A DNA stretch of 64,000 bases from Podospora comata. Lineage: Eukaryota; Ascomycota; Sordariomycetes; Sordariales; Podosporaceae. Shown here piece after piece: positions 1 through 10,492 of the stretch (positions within the stretch are counted from its first letter, which is position 1; each line of letters opens with the position of its first letter). The position numbers and the translations under genes are program-made. The notes beneath the pieces are model-generated. The model ran no database searches, was not told the origin of the DNA, and was given only the letters and a program-made list of their open reading frames with translations. The stretch spans positions 3,410,001 to 3,474,000 of the forward strand of contig CP071498.1 in the NCBI GenBank assembly GCA_017354895.1, written 5' to 3'.

Positions 1-236
1 AGCCTGGGCCCTGCAGCATCTGTGTCCATCTCGCGATAGTGCTCAGGGTAGCCGTCAAACTGTGTGAGAGCAAAACACGTGTCAGGCTGGCAAAGCTCCC
101 GGAAGTCCCGCTGGAACGTCCCTTTGCTCTGCGGACTTCGGGGCCTGCGGGTTGACGGTAGTGCATGCAGGTGCTTGCGGAGAACGGAGAGCGGAGAGCG
201 GCTTTGGCAAACGCGCAAAGACCCATGATGGCACAT
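1..236 (-). CDS. possible 5' part of a gene running off the left edge
   Basis: Reading leftwards from an ATG at 236 there is an open frame of 78 codons to the window edge without a stop. The distal part (FDGYPEHYREMD, about 25-60) looks protein-like. It is preceded by a pyrimidine-rich TTGCTCTCACACAG that could instead be a splice acceptor near 60, so the real exon may begin there. I do not recognise the product. The frame is short and could be chance, so this is only a weak call. Confidence 0.28.
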   Translation of the reverse strand, partial: MCHHGSLRVCQSRSPLSVLRKHLHALPSTRRPRSPQSKGTFQRDFRELCQPDTCFALTQFDGYPEHYREMDTDAAGPR

Positions 237-2017
237 GGCGAGACGATTGCAACCCCCATCCGGTTTTTTGTGAGCAACGCTGCCCAGGTGTGTCCTCGGC
301 AGGGGGATCAGCACACAGTCGCCGTCACCATCCACGCAGCTCGCTGGTGTTCAAGGGAGCAGATGACGCCAAAACGTCCATTGGAGGGTGACATTGGGGA
401 AGCCTTCCTGTGGCGACTGCCCTATCGGCTCTCCATGACATAATTGGCCGGGGTAATGTGACAGGGGGGAAATGCATACCTATCGACAATGTCGCTGAAC
501 GAGCCTTTCCGTTTTGTGACGACGCACATGGCAAACGAGAACTAGACCTCACACCTCGTGAGAGAACCGAGCTGCGTGCGTACCTATCGTGCTCGGGCCA
601 GACGGATACGAGCATCTATTTCTCTTCCATAATCTTCATGACCAGTGCAATGCGCTAGGTGCCGTGTACATTAGTCTCCTGGGCCTATTTTAGAGGCCCA
701 AAAATACATACCACCGGCAAAATCACTCAAGAGAGAGATACACGGCAGCTTTGAGCGATCGCGCGATCTTCTGATTGAGAAGCTCGAGAAGAAGCCAGTG
801 TTGGGGTTGGCCTGGTGGAGCGACCAGTGGAGCCAACTGAAGGCTGAAAAGACCCCTGGCACTCACAAGCCCACAAAACCGTTGCAGTGGGGCAGTGCCA
901 AGCCGAACCAAACCTCTCCAGGGTTCAGATGACGAGAAACGGCGGGGTCCAGGGAAAACGGAGGGGAAAGATGTCGCCGCCCTTCATGAATGCCATCATC
1001 CCATCCAACATGAGCGGAGATAGTCCGACTTCGGGGTCTAAGGTGCTGAGGTGCTGGTGCAGAATTCCGCCAGTCTGGCCGGCTAAAGGTCCGTCGCCGC
1101 GGTTTGGAAGTGTCTCCAGGGCGTTTTGGATCGGAGGTTTGGAGGTCGATGGCTCATGGACTGGCCTGAGAATGTGATTGGGTCAACCAAGAAAGTGGTT
1201 GGGGCAAACGGAGGGGAGTTAGCAGAACCCAATTCCTCAGTGAACGAATCAGTCTTCTGGAGAGAAGACAATAAGTGACATGATTTCATAACGGGGGGAG
1301 CATTCATTCAAACCCTCCGTTTCTCACAGAAGGGACTGTCAGGCAGTCTGCAGTCGACCAACAAGAATTTGGCAGGGGGGCAACAAGCACGTCGCAAGCA
1401 AGGTACCCGGAACCCTCCCTTGTCACTTTAATTCTTATTTTTTCCTTGGGCCCTGCCAGCAGCTGCAACGCCCTGTGTCAAATACGTGGGCCCTCCCGAG
1501 CAACCTTTTCTCAGACACTTCTTCCCGCCCTGAAGGCACAGCATAGGAATATCGCCTGGCGATCCATTTTTTCACCTCTGCCCTCGCGTTCGACGAGCTC
1601 CCTCGAGTAGTCGGAGCACACCTCCATTCCAAGCAACACGACCACAGCCATCAACAATCTACATCGCCTGCTACCCACCGTCGATTTACTCCACTGCCAC
1701 GCAGCTGTGGATAAGAACCCCGTGCTATCGAAGGTCCCGGTAGCTCAGCCTCTCACCACTGGACCTCCGTTCCGTCATTCTCACAGCTCAGTAATTAACA
1801 CCTGGACACGCCCACTTTGTCTCGCCGCTGAAGCATGCTTTAGAGACAATCCGACCGTCTGACGAATTTGCCAGTCGCGCTCCCATTCCACCCACGCGTC
1901 ACCTTCAGATATTCTTCAGGATGAATCTTCCCCGCCTGTCACCGTCTATAGAGTTCACCAGTCGCCAGTCTCACAGCCCACGCCAGTCTTCATCTTAATT
2001 TGGTCAAGATCACAAGC
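237..2017. other. intergenic region and leader of the following gene
   Basis: No convincing coding frame is seen on either strand. The last 600 bases (about 1400-2017) are pyrimidine-rich with many CACC/CTCC blocks, as expected for a fungal promoter and 5' untranslated leader of the gene starting at 2018. Confidence 0.5.
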
Positions 2018-4513
2018 ATGGGGTGGCTATTTCGGCGGAAGAGCCGCTGGAAGCGAGCCCATCAGAACGCATCCGATATCGAACAGTTCCGTGGCCGAGC
2101 CGAATCCGCATTACCACCACGAACTCAGACATTCCCAGATACCATGATATCAGCGTTCCCCTCCATGTCAGAGCGCCAGGGAATCAAGAAGCAGCGAATC
2201 GAGCCTAAAAAGCTCCAACGGCGAGCACGAACCTACAGTTTCTCGCCTGGCCGTGATGACTCCATCCAGGTGGGCCGCTCCAAGAGCTCCAAGAACAAAC
2301 GGGCAGCAGGCGCATCCTTGCCCGCTGCTTCAAGAGTGGCAAATGATGGCAACGGAGAACAGCTCGATGTCGGGTTAGGAGCTGCTGAGGAGGAAATTTT
2401 ACGGCGTGTTCCCACGCTTCACAATAAGCGCGATGGCGATCATTTACCGCGGAAAAAGTCGAGCAAGAAGCAGAAAAGAGAGGTTGACCATCAGCGTGAG
2501 GCTGAAATCAGGGCCATGAGCAACTTGATACCTGTCCGACCCGCTGCTGAGGACTGGATGGCCGGGCGCCCTATAAAGAAAGAAACCCGGAGGGTCAAAT
2601 CAGGCATGGGGATAGTTCGAGGATCGGACTGGGAGAAACGAAATCGGTCTTCAGAAATATCCCTTCCAGCACCAGGATCAATTGACTCGGCGCTTTCTTC
2701 AGACTCGGATTTCATGTCATTCAGAGTTTCTGCACTAGAGGCCCTAGCACCACGCCCCACAATACGCTGCACCACACATCCCAGGCTTGCTGGCGACGGC
2801 ACCGGTCTTGTCAGGAAACCATCGCAACGACAGAATGAGAACCGGAAATCGCCAGCCAACATCCCCGAGGCTACTCTCAAAGCCCATAAGCGGGTTGCCA
2901 ACCTCGCTGATGACTTGAGTGCTAGCGACCTGCGGGAGCTCATGGAACGAGATCAACGAAGAAGAGAAAGAAAACGACAACTTGAACAAGAGAAGATCGA
3001 AGCAAGACTTGCAAGGAGGGCAGAAAAGCAGCGGGCTGCTGAAGCTGCAGCTCAGGCACAGGGGAGAGACTCGCCTCCAAACTTGGAAAGAGGAGTGCTA
3101 GGTCGTGAGATTCCGGATTTGGGAGCCAATGCTACTTCTGCTGTTGTTACTTCGACTAGGATACGGGACTCTCAGGATCAGCTGCAAGAAGCCCAGGCAA
3201 AGCCCCTTAGCACCGACTGTGCTGATATTGCCATTGACGAACCGCGTGTGCCTCCTCTCGCTGCCTTTCACCGAATTGACAGCATCCCATTGCAGATACC
3301 CGAACTACCACAGGCGCCGAAGGAAGAGCCTCTACCCCCACTAGCAAGCCCAAGATCTCGAAGCTCCTTCCTGCATGCTAAATTGCGGCGTTCAAAGTCA
3401 CCACTCGGCTCAGAAACACGTACCGAAAACACGGAATCGCTGAAGAAAGGGTCAGAGACGAGTGGTTCTAAAGGCCCACTGTCCTGGGCCTCATTCTTCA
3501 GATGGGGCAAGAACAGGCGTCACTCTGCAGGCCCGTCGTCTTTCTCGAACACGTCGAGGGACTCTATGCAAACGTCTCAGATACCAACCCCGCCACCTAA
3601 TTTCATACCACGACGGGTCAGCTCAGGAGTACCGAAGCGAACCATGTCTCGGTTCCGCGAAGACTTGCCAGAGTCTCCAATGTCACCACCGGACTCGAGA
3701 ATCCAATCGCCAGAAGTTGACGTGATCCCCCCCATCGCCGAAACTTCACCTGATCTCCCACAGCCCGATGAGGATCCAGATCAGTTACCAACGCCTCCCG
3801 CCGAACGATATGATACTCCCATGACGGACCCCCGGTCACTTGAAGATATGCGCAACACCCCGTCTACAGTCAACCACCCGGATGAGCCTGCTGGTGTCTC
3901 GCCTGAACCTCAGGCCATGTCGCTAGCATCCATTGACTCTGAGGCTTCCTGGTTCTCAGGGGGAGCGTTGGCTAAAAAGCGGAAGTCGTCGAGTGTCATG
4001 AAACGCGGCTCCCATGCGCAGCTACAGCGATACACGCCCGAATCTGACAGTGGGCGCTTACAAGAAAACGATCACGCCAACGAGGACATGGAAATCACGG
4101 AGGACGATTACTTGGCACGCCTTACCCCGTTGCAAAGCGAGAGGCCTGGTTGGAATAGAAAGTCAACCGGCGAAGCAAGGCCGTCGAGCGATTGGGAAGA
4201 GGAAGCCCACTGGGGCAGTGTCGGCCAGCAGCCCACTCTTGTCCATTCTCATACAGTTGGCAGGATGAAGAGTCGGGAGGGTCTCCTCAATAATTTTGGT
4301 GAGGATGCGGCAAGCACCCATGAAGCAGAGGTACTCGGCGCTGAAAGTCCAGTTGACGAAGGCAACGGGCTGCAACGAGCTACAAGCATCAACCTCGGCA
4401 AAGGCCATGCAAGGCACATCAGCGCCGGGAGCGCGAGGCTGCTCTCCATAACACCCCGCTCATCAGTGGATGGTAGGCGCACAAGCCTGACGCTGAAGCG
4501 CATGAGCTCTTGA
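2018..4513 (+). CDS. large Ser/Pro-rich, mostly disordered protein of unknown function
   Basis: Uninterrupted 831-codon frame. The first in-frame ATG is 2018 and gives an N-terminus MGWLFRRKSRWKR, basic and aromatic, which could bind membranes or be an acylation-type start (inference). Most of the protein is low-complexity, rich in Ser, Pro, Arg and Glu, with many SP and RxxS sites that suggest phosphorylation. One strongly charged helical stretch lies at about residues 310-350 (DLRELMERDQRRRERKRQ and following) and should form a coiled coil. The C-terminus is basic and Ser-rich (GHARHISAGSARLL). I do not recognise a catalytic domain. It is probably a conserved filamentous-fungal regulatory or scaffold protein. 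No intron is apparent. Confidence 0.85.
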   Translation: MGWLFRRKSRWKRAHQNASDIEQFRGRAESALPPRTQTFPDTMISAFPSMSERQGIKKQRIEPKKLQRRARTYSFSPGRDDSIQVGRSKSSKNKRAAGASLPAASRVANDGNGEQLDVGLGAAEEEILRRVPTLHNKRDGDHLPRKKSSKKQKREVDHQREAEIRAMSNLIPVRPAAEDWMAGRPIKKETRRVKSGMGIVRGSDWEKRNRSSEISLPAPGSIDSALSSDSDFMSFRVSALEALAPRPTIRCTTHPRLAGDGTGLVRKPSQRQNENRKSPANIPEATLKAHKRVANLADDLSASDLRELMERDQRRRERKRQLEQEKIEARLARRAEKQRAAEAAAQAQGRDSPPNLERGVLGREIPDLGANATSAVVTSTRIRDSQDQLQEAQAKPLSTDCADIAIDEPRVPPLAAFHRIDSIPLQIPELPQAPKEEPLPPLASPRSRSSFLHAKLRRSKSPLGSETRTENTESLKKGSETSGSKGPLSWASFFRWGKNRRHSAGPSSFSNTSRDSMQTSQIPTPPPNFIPRRVSSGVPKRTMSRFREDLPESPMSPPDSRIQSPEVDVIPPIAETSPDLPQPDEDPDQLPTPPAERYDTPMTDPRSLEDMRNTPSTVNHPDEPAGVSPEPQAMSLASIDSEASWFSGGALAKKRKSSSVMKRGSHAQLQRYTPESDSGRLQENDHANEDMEITEDDYLARLTPLQSERPGWNRKSTGEARPSSDWEEEAHWGSVGQQPTLVHSHTVGRMKSREGLLNNFGEDAASTHEAEVLGAESPVDEGNGLQRATSINLGKGHARHISAGSARLLSITPRSSVDGRRTSLTLKRMSS

Positions 4514-5444
4514 GGGTTGAGGGGAGAGGAAAGAGGCTAAGCGATGAAGAAGTTGCGAATGGTTATGGCTGATCCTGATACACACCTACACTCTTTTGAC
4601 ATTTCCTTACCTGTTCACACACCGACGGACTTTTCCTATCACCACCGACCACTATTCATTCATTACCTTTTCTTTTCCTACAATTTAACACATCTACCAA
4701 CCCTTACAAAAAACTTGAAACACCAAAAACCTACAACACCAGTCATCCGGATCAGCCATGCCCACCACCATCTTACCTCCTACCATCAGTTCATCCCTCC
4801 ACGCTTTGGAAAACCCTCCCTTATATCATAGCAGGCTTTCATCTCTCACCAAATACCCTCGAATCCTTCACCTTTTCTCTTTCTCTGCTGTCATTTACTA
4901 TTTTGTTTATACCCATTTTTTTGGCTTGAATTTGTCAGGATCACGGCACGATACCCCCCTCATGTATGTAAAACGGTTTCATCTCTCGGTTTCGTCCCGG
5001 TCCCTTTGATAGAGATTTCGGGAGGAAGGAAAAAATTGAACGGAATTAGAGACGGGACGGGAGGGATGGAGTCGCGTTGGCTTTTTGTGCATTTTTTCCC
5101 AGTTTGTTACTCGCACGGCGGAAACACGGCGGGTACATCATTACTTGGTGGAGGCATGGAAGGGGAGATATACGGCATTTTAGAAGGGGAGACGATTCGC
5201 GTGGGGGAGTGGAAATTGAAGCAAGTTACCATATTGTGCAAGACGTCGGTGCGAATATTTCTCTTGAAGATCGAAGAGAACCATGTGGCCCATTTATGAC
5301 AGAATGGTGACAATTCGCGCATCAAAGACCTCATTGATGCCTTCGAATGAAACCCTTGGAGTCTGCAAGAACAAGCAGAGATCTGATCATTCATCTCTCA
5401 CTTGAATCCCAAAATCGCCCTGCAAAGACATCAAGTGGATTCAA
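4514..5444. other. 3' untranslated and intergenic stretch
   Basis: T- and C-rich sequence after the stop at 4513, with only short chance frames. Nothing further recognised before the tRNA at 5445. Confidence 0.5.
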
Positions 5445-5536
5445 GGGCCGCTGGTCTAGTGGTATGATTCTCGCTTAGGGTAACACCCTACAGCAATGTT
5501 TGCGAGAGGTCCCGGGTTCAATCCCCGGGTGGCCCC
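5445..5536 (+). tRNA. tRNA-Pro (anticodon AGG) with a 20-base intron
   Basis: The acceptor arm GGGCCGC pairs with GTGGCCC (5529-5535), followed by discriminator C at 5536, which is usual for eukaryotic tRNA-Pro. The anticodon stem is CTCGC (5470-5474) with GCGAG (5502-5506). The loop reads TTAGGG then T, giving anticodon AGG at 5477-5479. A 20-base intron lies at 5481-5500, just after position 37, the canonical place. The T-arm is CCGGG TTCAATC CCCGG. The mature length is 72. A T-rich run follows at about 5540-5560, suitable for Pol III termination. Confidence 0.96.
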
Positions 5537-5981
5537 CACCTTTTTCTTTCCCTTTTTTTGCCCCTCGTTGCTCCTCGAACCACAATGCCTGCCGGCTGCT
5601 GCATTTTTTCCCCTGTTAAAAAAAAAAAAAAGGAAAGTATGGTTATTTTGCGCCGCTGTTGTATGCCTCAAGGGAGGTAGGAATTGGTTTTGCGCAGAAA
5701 GCAGGATGGTTTTACCAGACGAAGTCTCGGAAGCTAACATGGTATAAGCTCTGGGAAGAAGGGCATATATTTGAAGATGAGGGGGCGCTGGAGGTGCGAA
5801 ATAGCTTCACATTGGGAACATTATCCTTCACATGTCAGACACACACAAAAGCAGCTCCCACAACCTGAGACATCTTTAGAAGTTCCACAAACTTAATTTC
5901 TTCATCTTCTTATCTGCATGCAAGCTGGGTATTTATTCTTCCCTCCGCTCTATCCCCTTCCCTTTTCCGCATCCCTCGTCT
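5537..5981. other. intergenic stretch
   Basis: Contains the T-rich Pol III stop region after the tRNA and an A-run near 5618-5631. It then leads into the 3' end of the thioredoxin gene on the opposite strand. No coding signal seen. Confidence 0.5.
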
Positions 5982-6644
5982 TTAAAGCGAAGGAGGCTCA
6001 GGGTGCTCCCCACCACTGCTAGCACCAGCACCGCTCCCACCGAGGTACTTCCTAAGCAGGTTCACCAGCGCGGGGGGGTTGGCGCCCATGAGCTCGTCGA
6101 CGCGGTCGCCGTCCTTGTAGAAGATGAAGGTGGGCATGGCGCGGATGCCGAGCTCCTGAGCGAGTTCGGGGAGGTGGTCGACGTCGAACTTGCAAAAGTA
6201 GATCTTGTCCTTGAACTCGGGGTCCTCGGACCACCTGTTGGTTTGACAAAAAGCCTGTTAGTATTTTGCTTGGGACATCGGGAGTGATGCAGTAGACAAA
6301 AGAAAAGGAACATTGAAAGCAGGGCGTGATGTGGTGAGAGAGACGTACTTTGCGATCTGGGGCGCGATGGCCTTGCAGGGGCCACACCAGGTAGCGAAGG
6401 CGTCGACGACGACGACGGGGTGGGCGGCGACGGCCTCCTTGAACTGGCCGGTTGTTTCGAAGATGTGGACCGTCATTTTGGGGGTTGTGGTTGTGAAGGC
6501 TCTTGGTTTAGTGACGGAGGATGTTGGGGTTGTTTGAGGGAACGCAGGGCGCAGTGATTGTAATGACGATGATCTTGTTGTTGTTCGGAGAGCGGATCGG
6601 AAAGCTGTGGTGGTAGTTGGGCGGGCGAGGAGTCGGAATGACAT
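5982..6644 (-). CDS. mitochondrial-type thioredoxin, with an internal start that would give a cytosolic form
   Basis: Two exons, 6644-6349 and 6234-5982, with an intron 6348-6235 (GTACGT...CAACAG, 114 bp), giving 182 residues. The core is a thioredoxin fold with active site WCGPC after VVVVDAFAT, the conserved cis-Pro in RAMPTFIFYKDG, and a Gly/Ser-rich tail. Residues 1-56 are rich in Arg, Ser and Thr and lack acids, the look of a mitochondrial presequence. A second in-frame ATG at 6476 (MTVHIFET) begins exactly where classic short thioredoxins begin, so one gene could make two forms by alternative starts (inference). The disulfide-reductase role follows from the family. The next gene upstream (7440-8651) is on the same strand. 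Confidence 0.93.
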
Positions 6645-7439
6645 CTTCAACAAAAGGTGCGGGGTGGGATGTGGCTGGGGAGGGGAGGCTTATAGCGGCT
6701 TTTTTGTTATTGGAACGAATTACTCCGACAGCCAAGTTACAGAGAGTCACAAGCCTGGTTTCAAAGAAAAGGTGTGTGGATGGCTGTGGAATTGTTGGCT
6801 GCAAGTTTGGACTGCTTGCCAGCCGTCAAAGAGTGATGATGTAAGAGAGGGATTTGTCACCGAGCTTTAGGAGGTTCCCGATGCTGGTGGCCGATCTTGG
6901 TGATGACGCGAAGGAGGTGGATTACGCGATCTTACGGCAAGTGAAGGCTTGAGACCTAAGCGAGCCAATTGTAGTGTCCAATTGCTGACGTTACGGTAAG
7001 CCCCGTGTTCCCCGAGACCATTCCAGAAGACCGGCAGAATATTGGTTGATTCCTCATCATTGCGCAACTGCACAACAGCGATGGCGCCGGAGAAGCAGGT
7101 GGGCGAGCGATCTCAAATCAGATACTATTTTGAGACAATTCCACAGACACAATTCCAAATATCGAGATCAGCACGTCCTTTTGCTGCAAATGTCGGAAAC
7201 TTGGGCAATCCCTTGTCGAAGCTTCAACTTGCCTCGAGCTTGGATCCATGGCACCTTCTGGATTTTCCAAATCGATCATCGTCACCAGAATTGACATAGA
7301 ATTCCGATCACGATCAGTCGAGATGCATCAACGAAAGCCCTTAACAGGGTTGTGATGTTATCTGGTATAATTAACACACTGTATTACATCCATCACTAGA
7401 TCCCTTCATTACATCCCCCACGATCTCTGCCACACAGAC
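6645..7439. other. intergenic region upstream of thioredoxin
   Basis: No supported gene. It holds the promoter side of the thioredoxin gene and the 3' flank of the WSC-domain gene. Only short overlapping chance frames are present. Confidence 0.5.
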
Positions 7440-8651
7440 TTATGTGAAAACAGCATTCTCGCAAGGCCCACCAGTAGGGCACTTGGCATACAGGCTCAAC
7501 CAAGCATCACCACCGCAGAACTGGCCGCTGTCACCACTGCACCTGTAATCACACTTGGCCAAACTGACAAGCGTCGTCAGAGGCTGTCTGGTCGGCGCAT
7601 AGCTGTTTCCGCACCAGCACTCGCGCCTCCACTCGGTACCAGCATACGCCCAACCATTGGCGCCACAGAAGGCCATGCAAGCCTCGTTGGTCATGGTGTC
7701 GGACCCCAACAGCGCACCGGAAAGTGTGCGGAATGGGCCGTCAGTAGTCCAGCGCTCCTCCGGGGCGCAGCCGATGTAGCGCCAACCGAGGGAGGTCATG
7801 TCGGTGTAGGGGAGAACTCCGGAGGTGGAGGTGGAGGTGGGGGCGGTGGAGGTGCTGGTGCTGGTCAAGGTCGAGGTCGAGGACGAGGAAGGAGGCACGA
7901 CGGAAGAGGAGGACGAGGTCGAGCTGACTGTCACGGTGGAAAAGGTTGTGCTTGGGCCGCCGTCGAGGGTGGGGAGGACGACCAAGGTTACCTTGATGCA
8001 CTCTCTGTTGACGTCGATGACTACAAGGCATTTGTTAGGGAAACGGTTCCGAAGATTGGGTAGGGAGAAAGCTTACGAGTGTTGCCGGGCGGATCATAAC
8101 GGAACTCGTGAGAGCCGTCGAAGGAGTGGCGGACACAGATGTGACCACCAAGAGGCTCACCCTCCCACTGAACGAACCTCAGCTCGACCTGAAGGAGGCC
8201 GGTGTCCGGGTTGCAAGCATATGTAGGTTGGAAGATGGCGTCAGGATCCGGACGGGCAGTCGAGAACAGCTTGGTGGTGTGATCGATTTCGGACCACTGT
8301 GTGGGCACTTGTTAGTCATGTCTGGGAACAACGAGACAGGAATCAAGAGCTCACCTCTCCGCCAATGACGAGACGAATGTTCTTCCGAACGTTGAACACG
8401 ACACCATCCACCAGCGTGAAGTCGTATGTGGGCTCGCCAACTGGCCCGATGAACAAATGCTGGTCACCACCACCAGCTTCGAACAGGTTCATGTACTTGT
8501 TGTGCACTTCAGGCCGGCTAGCATTTTGGACCTGGATCCGGAAGTGAGAGGGGATGTCGTCAGAGAGGGGCGTAGTAGGGATGGTGCACTGAGCCGAGGC
8601 GAAGGCGGCTCCGGCAACGAGGCCCGCCGAGATGGTCTTGAGGTTCAACAT
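7440..8651 (-). CDS. secreted WSC-domain protein
   Basis: Three exons, 8651-8355, 8296-8077 and 8020-7440, with introns of 58 and 56 bp (the first has a CTAAC branch site), giving 365 residues. It begins with a signal peptide (MLNLKTISAGLVAGAAFASA). An N-terminal globular domain of about 180 residues follows, of the type found only in fungal secreted proteins (it may be the DUF7908 family, but I cannot confirm this). Then comes a Ser/Thr-rich linker of about 45 residues likely to be O-glycosylated. The C-terminal WSC domain starts GWRYIGC and carries the eight-Cys pattern (CMAFC, ECWCG, CDYRC, QFCGG). WSC domains bind glycans, so a cell-wall or extracellular carbohydrate role is likely. No transmembrane segment follows. 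Confidence 0.9.
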
Positions 8652-10492
8652 GTTGTCGACGACTTTCACAGACCTGTCTGGTGAATCCTTCCCGACAAGT
8701 TGGTTGGGATCCGGCTCATTCTTATACCCTTCACCAGACACCCCGGAAGGTCGGATCCCTCTTCGCTGTACCCATGGGGCCCAAAATCACCAGGCTCCCG
8801 TCCCCGGCGAGTGTTGCAAAAGGTCCAGAGGCGGCACTCCTTGGCAGCATGCATCACCAGGGCCCAAAGCCGTGATAGCTCCTGGAGCTGAGCTGCCAAC
8901 AAGGCAGCCTTTTTGCATGATGCCTGCTCAAATGTTCCAAGTGCCCCACATTCAGTACATTACAGAGAAACCCTGCGATCCGCAATCTGTGGTCCGGCTG
9001 ACCAGTCCGAGCGATCAATTCAGCCCAGCGGTGCCAATGTCACATCGCGGGGGGGCCTGGGGAGACGACGTTGCGGCGTCAGGGTCCTTCCGGATTCGTG
9101 TACAGTATCAATATTGGGCGGGGGAGCTAGGTGTATATATCTTGGCATCATGTAGGTTGGTTTTTTTCTTGCCAACTTTCACCGAGTTCGCCGTTGTGGG
9201 AAGGATTGGTGTTGCTATTCGCGACTCTTTCTCCGAGTTCGTATCCACAACGACGGCTGCAGGTAAGTGGCTTTTTTTTTTTGACGGGCTTGCTTGTCGT
9301 TCGACAGCGGGCGCTACACCAACGAGCTGCCCCTCATTTCCCCACGGCCCAATGGCGGTTTTCTGGGGTAAGCTGTGCTGCCCAACAGTGGGAATGCTGT
9401 GTCACGGGCTAACAGAAAAGCTTCGGTGCGGCGGTGGGCTTGTCTTGTTTTGTCTGTGCCTGTCATCTCATCTTGGGCGCCCCCTTCCTCGCCGGGAATG
9501 GACATTTTGATTCCAATATCAAGAACTGTAGATCAGCCGCAGCACTAGGAGATACCAAGAGGGTGTGTAGCGTATCTCTTTTCATCCCGCCACCCGACAA
9601 TACACATTGCCCATCACCATGTGATGTTGACCCCCTTTAACACCGTACGGCCTGCCGCCTGCAGCGGTTCCTGAGAAGAATTCCCAAGATGCTCGGGCTG
9701 GAATGTACGCCAAGGAACGAGTGGTTACACTATGGGATCTCTGCATGAAGAGCCTCGCGTATGGAACGAACGGCGCAAGCAAGTCTGTGGTGGTGTTGCG
9801 GTCAGCGTTGGGGCAGGGCCTGGTGCTGGTGGTGTTCGGACTTGAATGGTGGGTGAGATGGAAAGCGGCGCGGGGATAACGCCAAGTTGACAGGGGGAAA
9901 CAGAGGAGAAGCTTCCAACGATCTTTTCTCGACAGCGCTGGCTGGCTGTTCTGCCTTTGCTTAAACAGGCAGGATGCTTGAAGGAAACAAAGTTTGTTTT
10001 TTCAGCAGCTTGATGAGACGAAACAGTCTCATTCCTGTCCCAGACAGGGCCCATCAAGCTGGAACTCACACTCAACTCCATGACCTGCCTCAACGTGGGG
10101 GATGCAAGGCACGGGTGTTTTCACATGCAGATTCCTCACACAGCATGACGGCATGGGCAACGGCCGATAGGTATTTCGTACCTCGTAAACAAGCTGCATC
10201 CTTTGGGTAAGACAACGAAAACAGAGCGTGCTTAGTTGAGATTACGCCGAACGTTGATGCAGAAGACCAAAAGATAAGGGTCATCAATTTTTTATGGGCG
10301 ATCACTCTAGACCAAAAGCCTGGCAGCTTCCAGAACTCCCTCCTACACCTCAGAGCTAACCCCCGTAAGCGCTCATTCATAATCATGAATCATTCCTTCC
10401 ATCATGCGCGTCCCGATCCGAGACATCAATAGTCCATGTCCATACTCGTAGTCTTCGTGACATCATACAACGATATCTCCCGCCCTCGTTCC
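8652..10492. other. 1.8 kb without a supported gene
   Basis: Lies between two genes that are both on the minus strand. The longest open frame here (8632-9510, plus strand) overlaps the WSC start antisense and reads as low-quality translation with no motif. I see no splice-linked protein-like exons. Confidence 0.45.

Noticed and set aside
8632-9510. 292-codon open frame on the plus strand
   Set aside because: Overlaps the WSC gene start antisense, has no motif or good start context, and its residue make-up looks like chance translation of GC-rich DNA.
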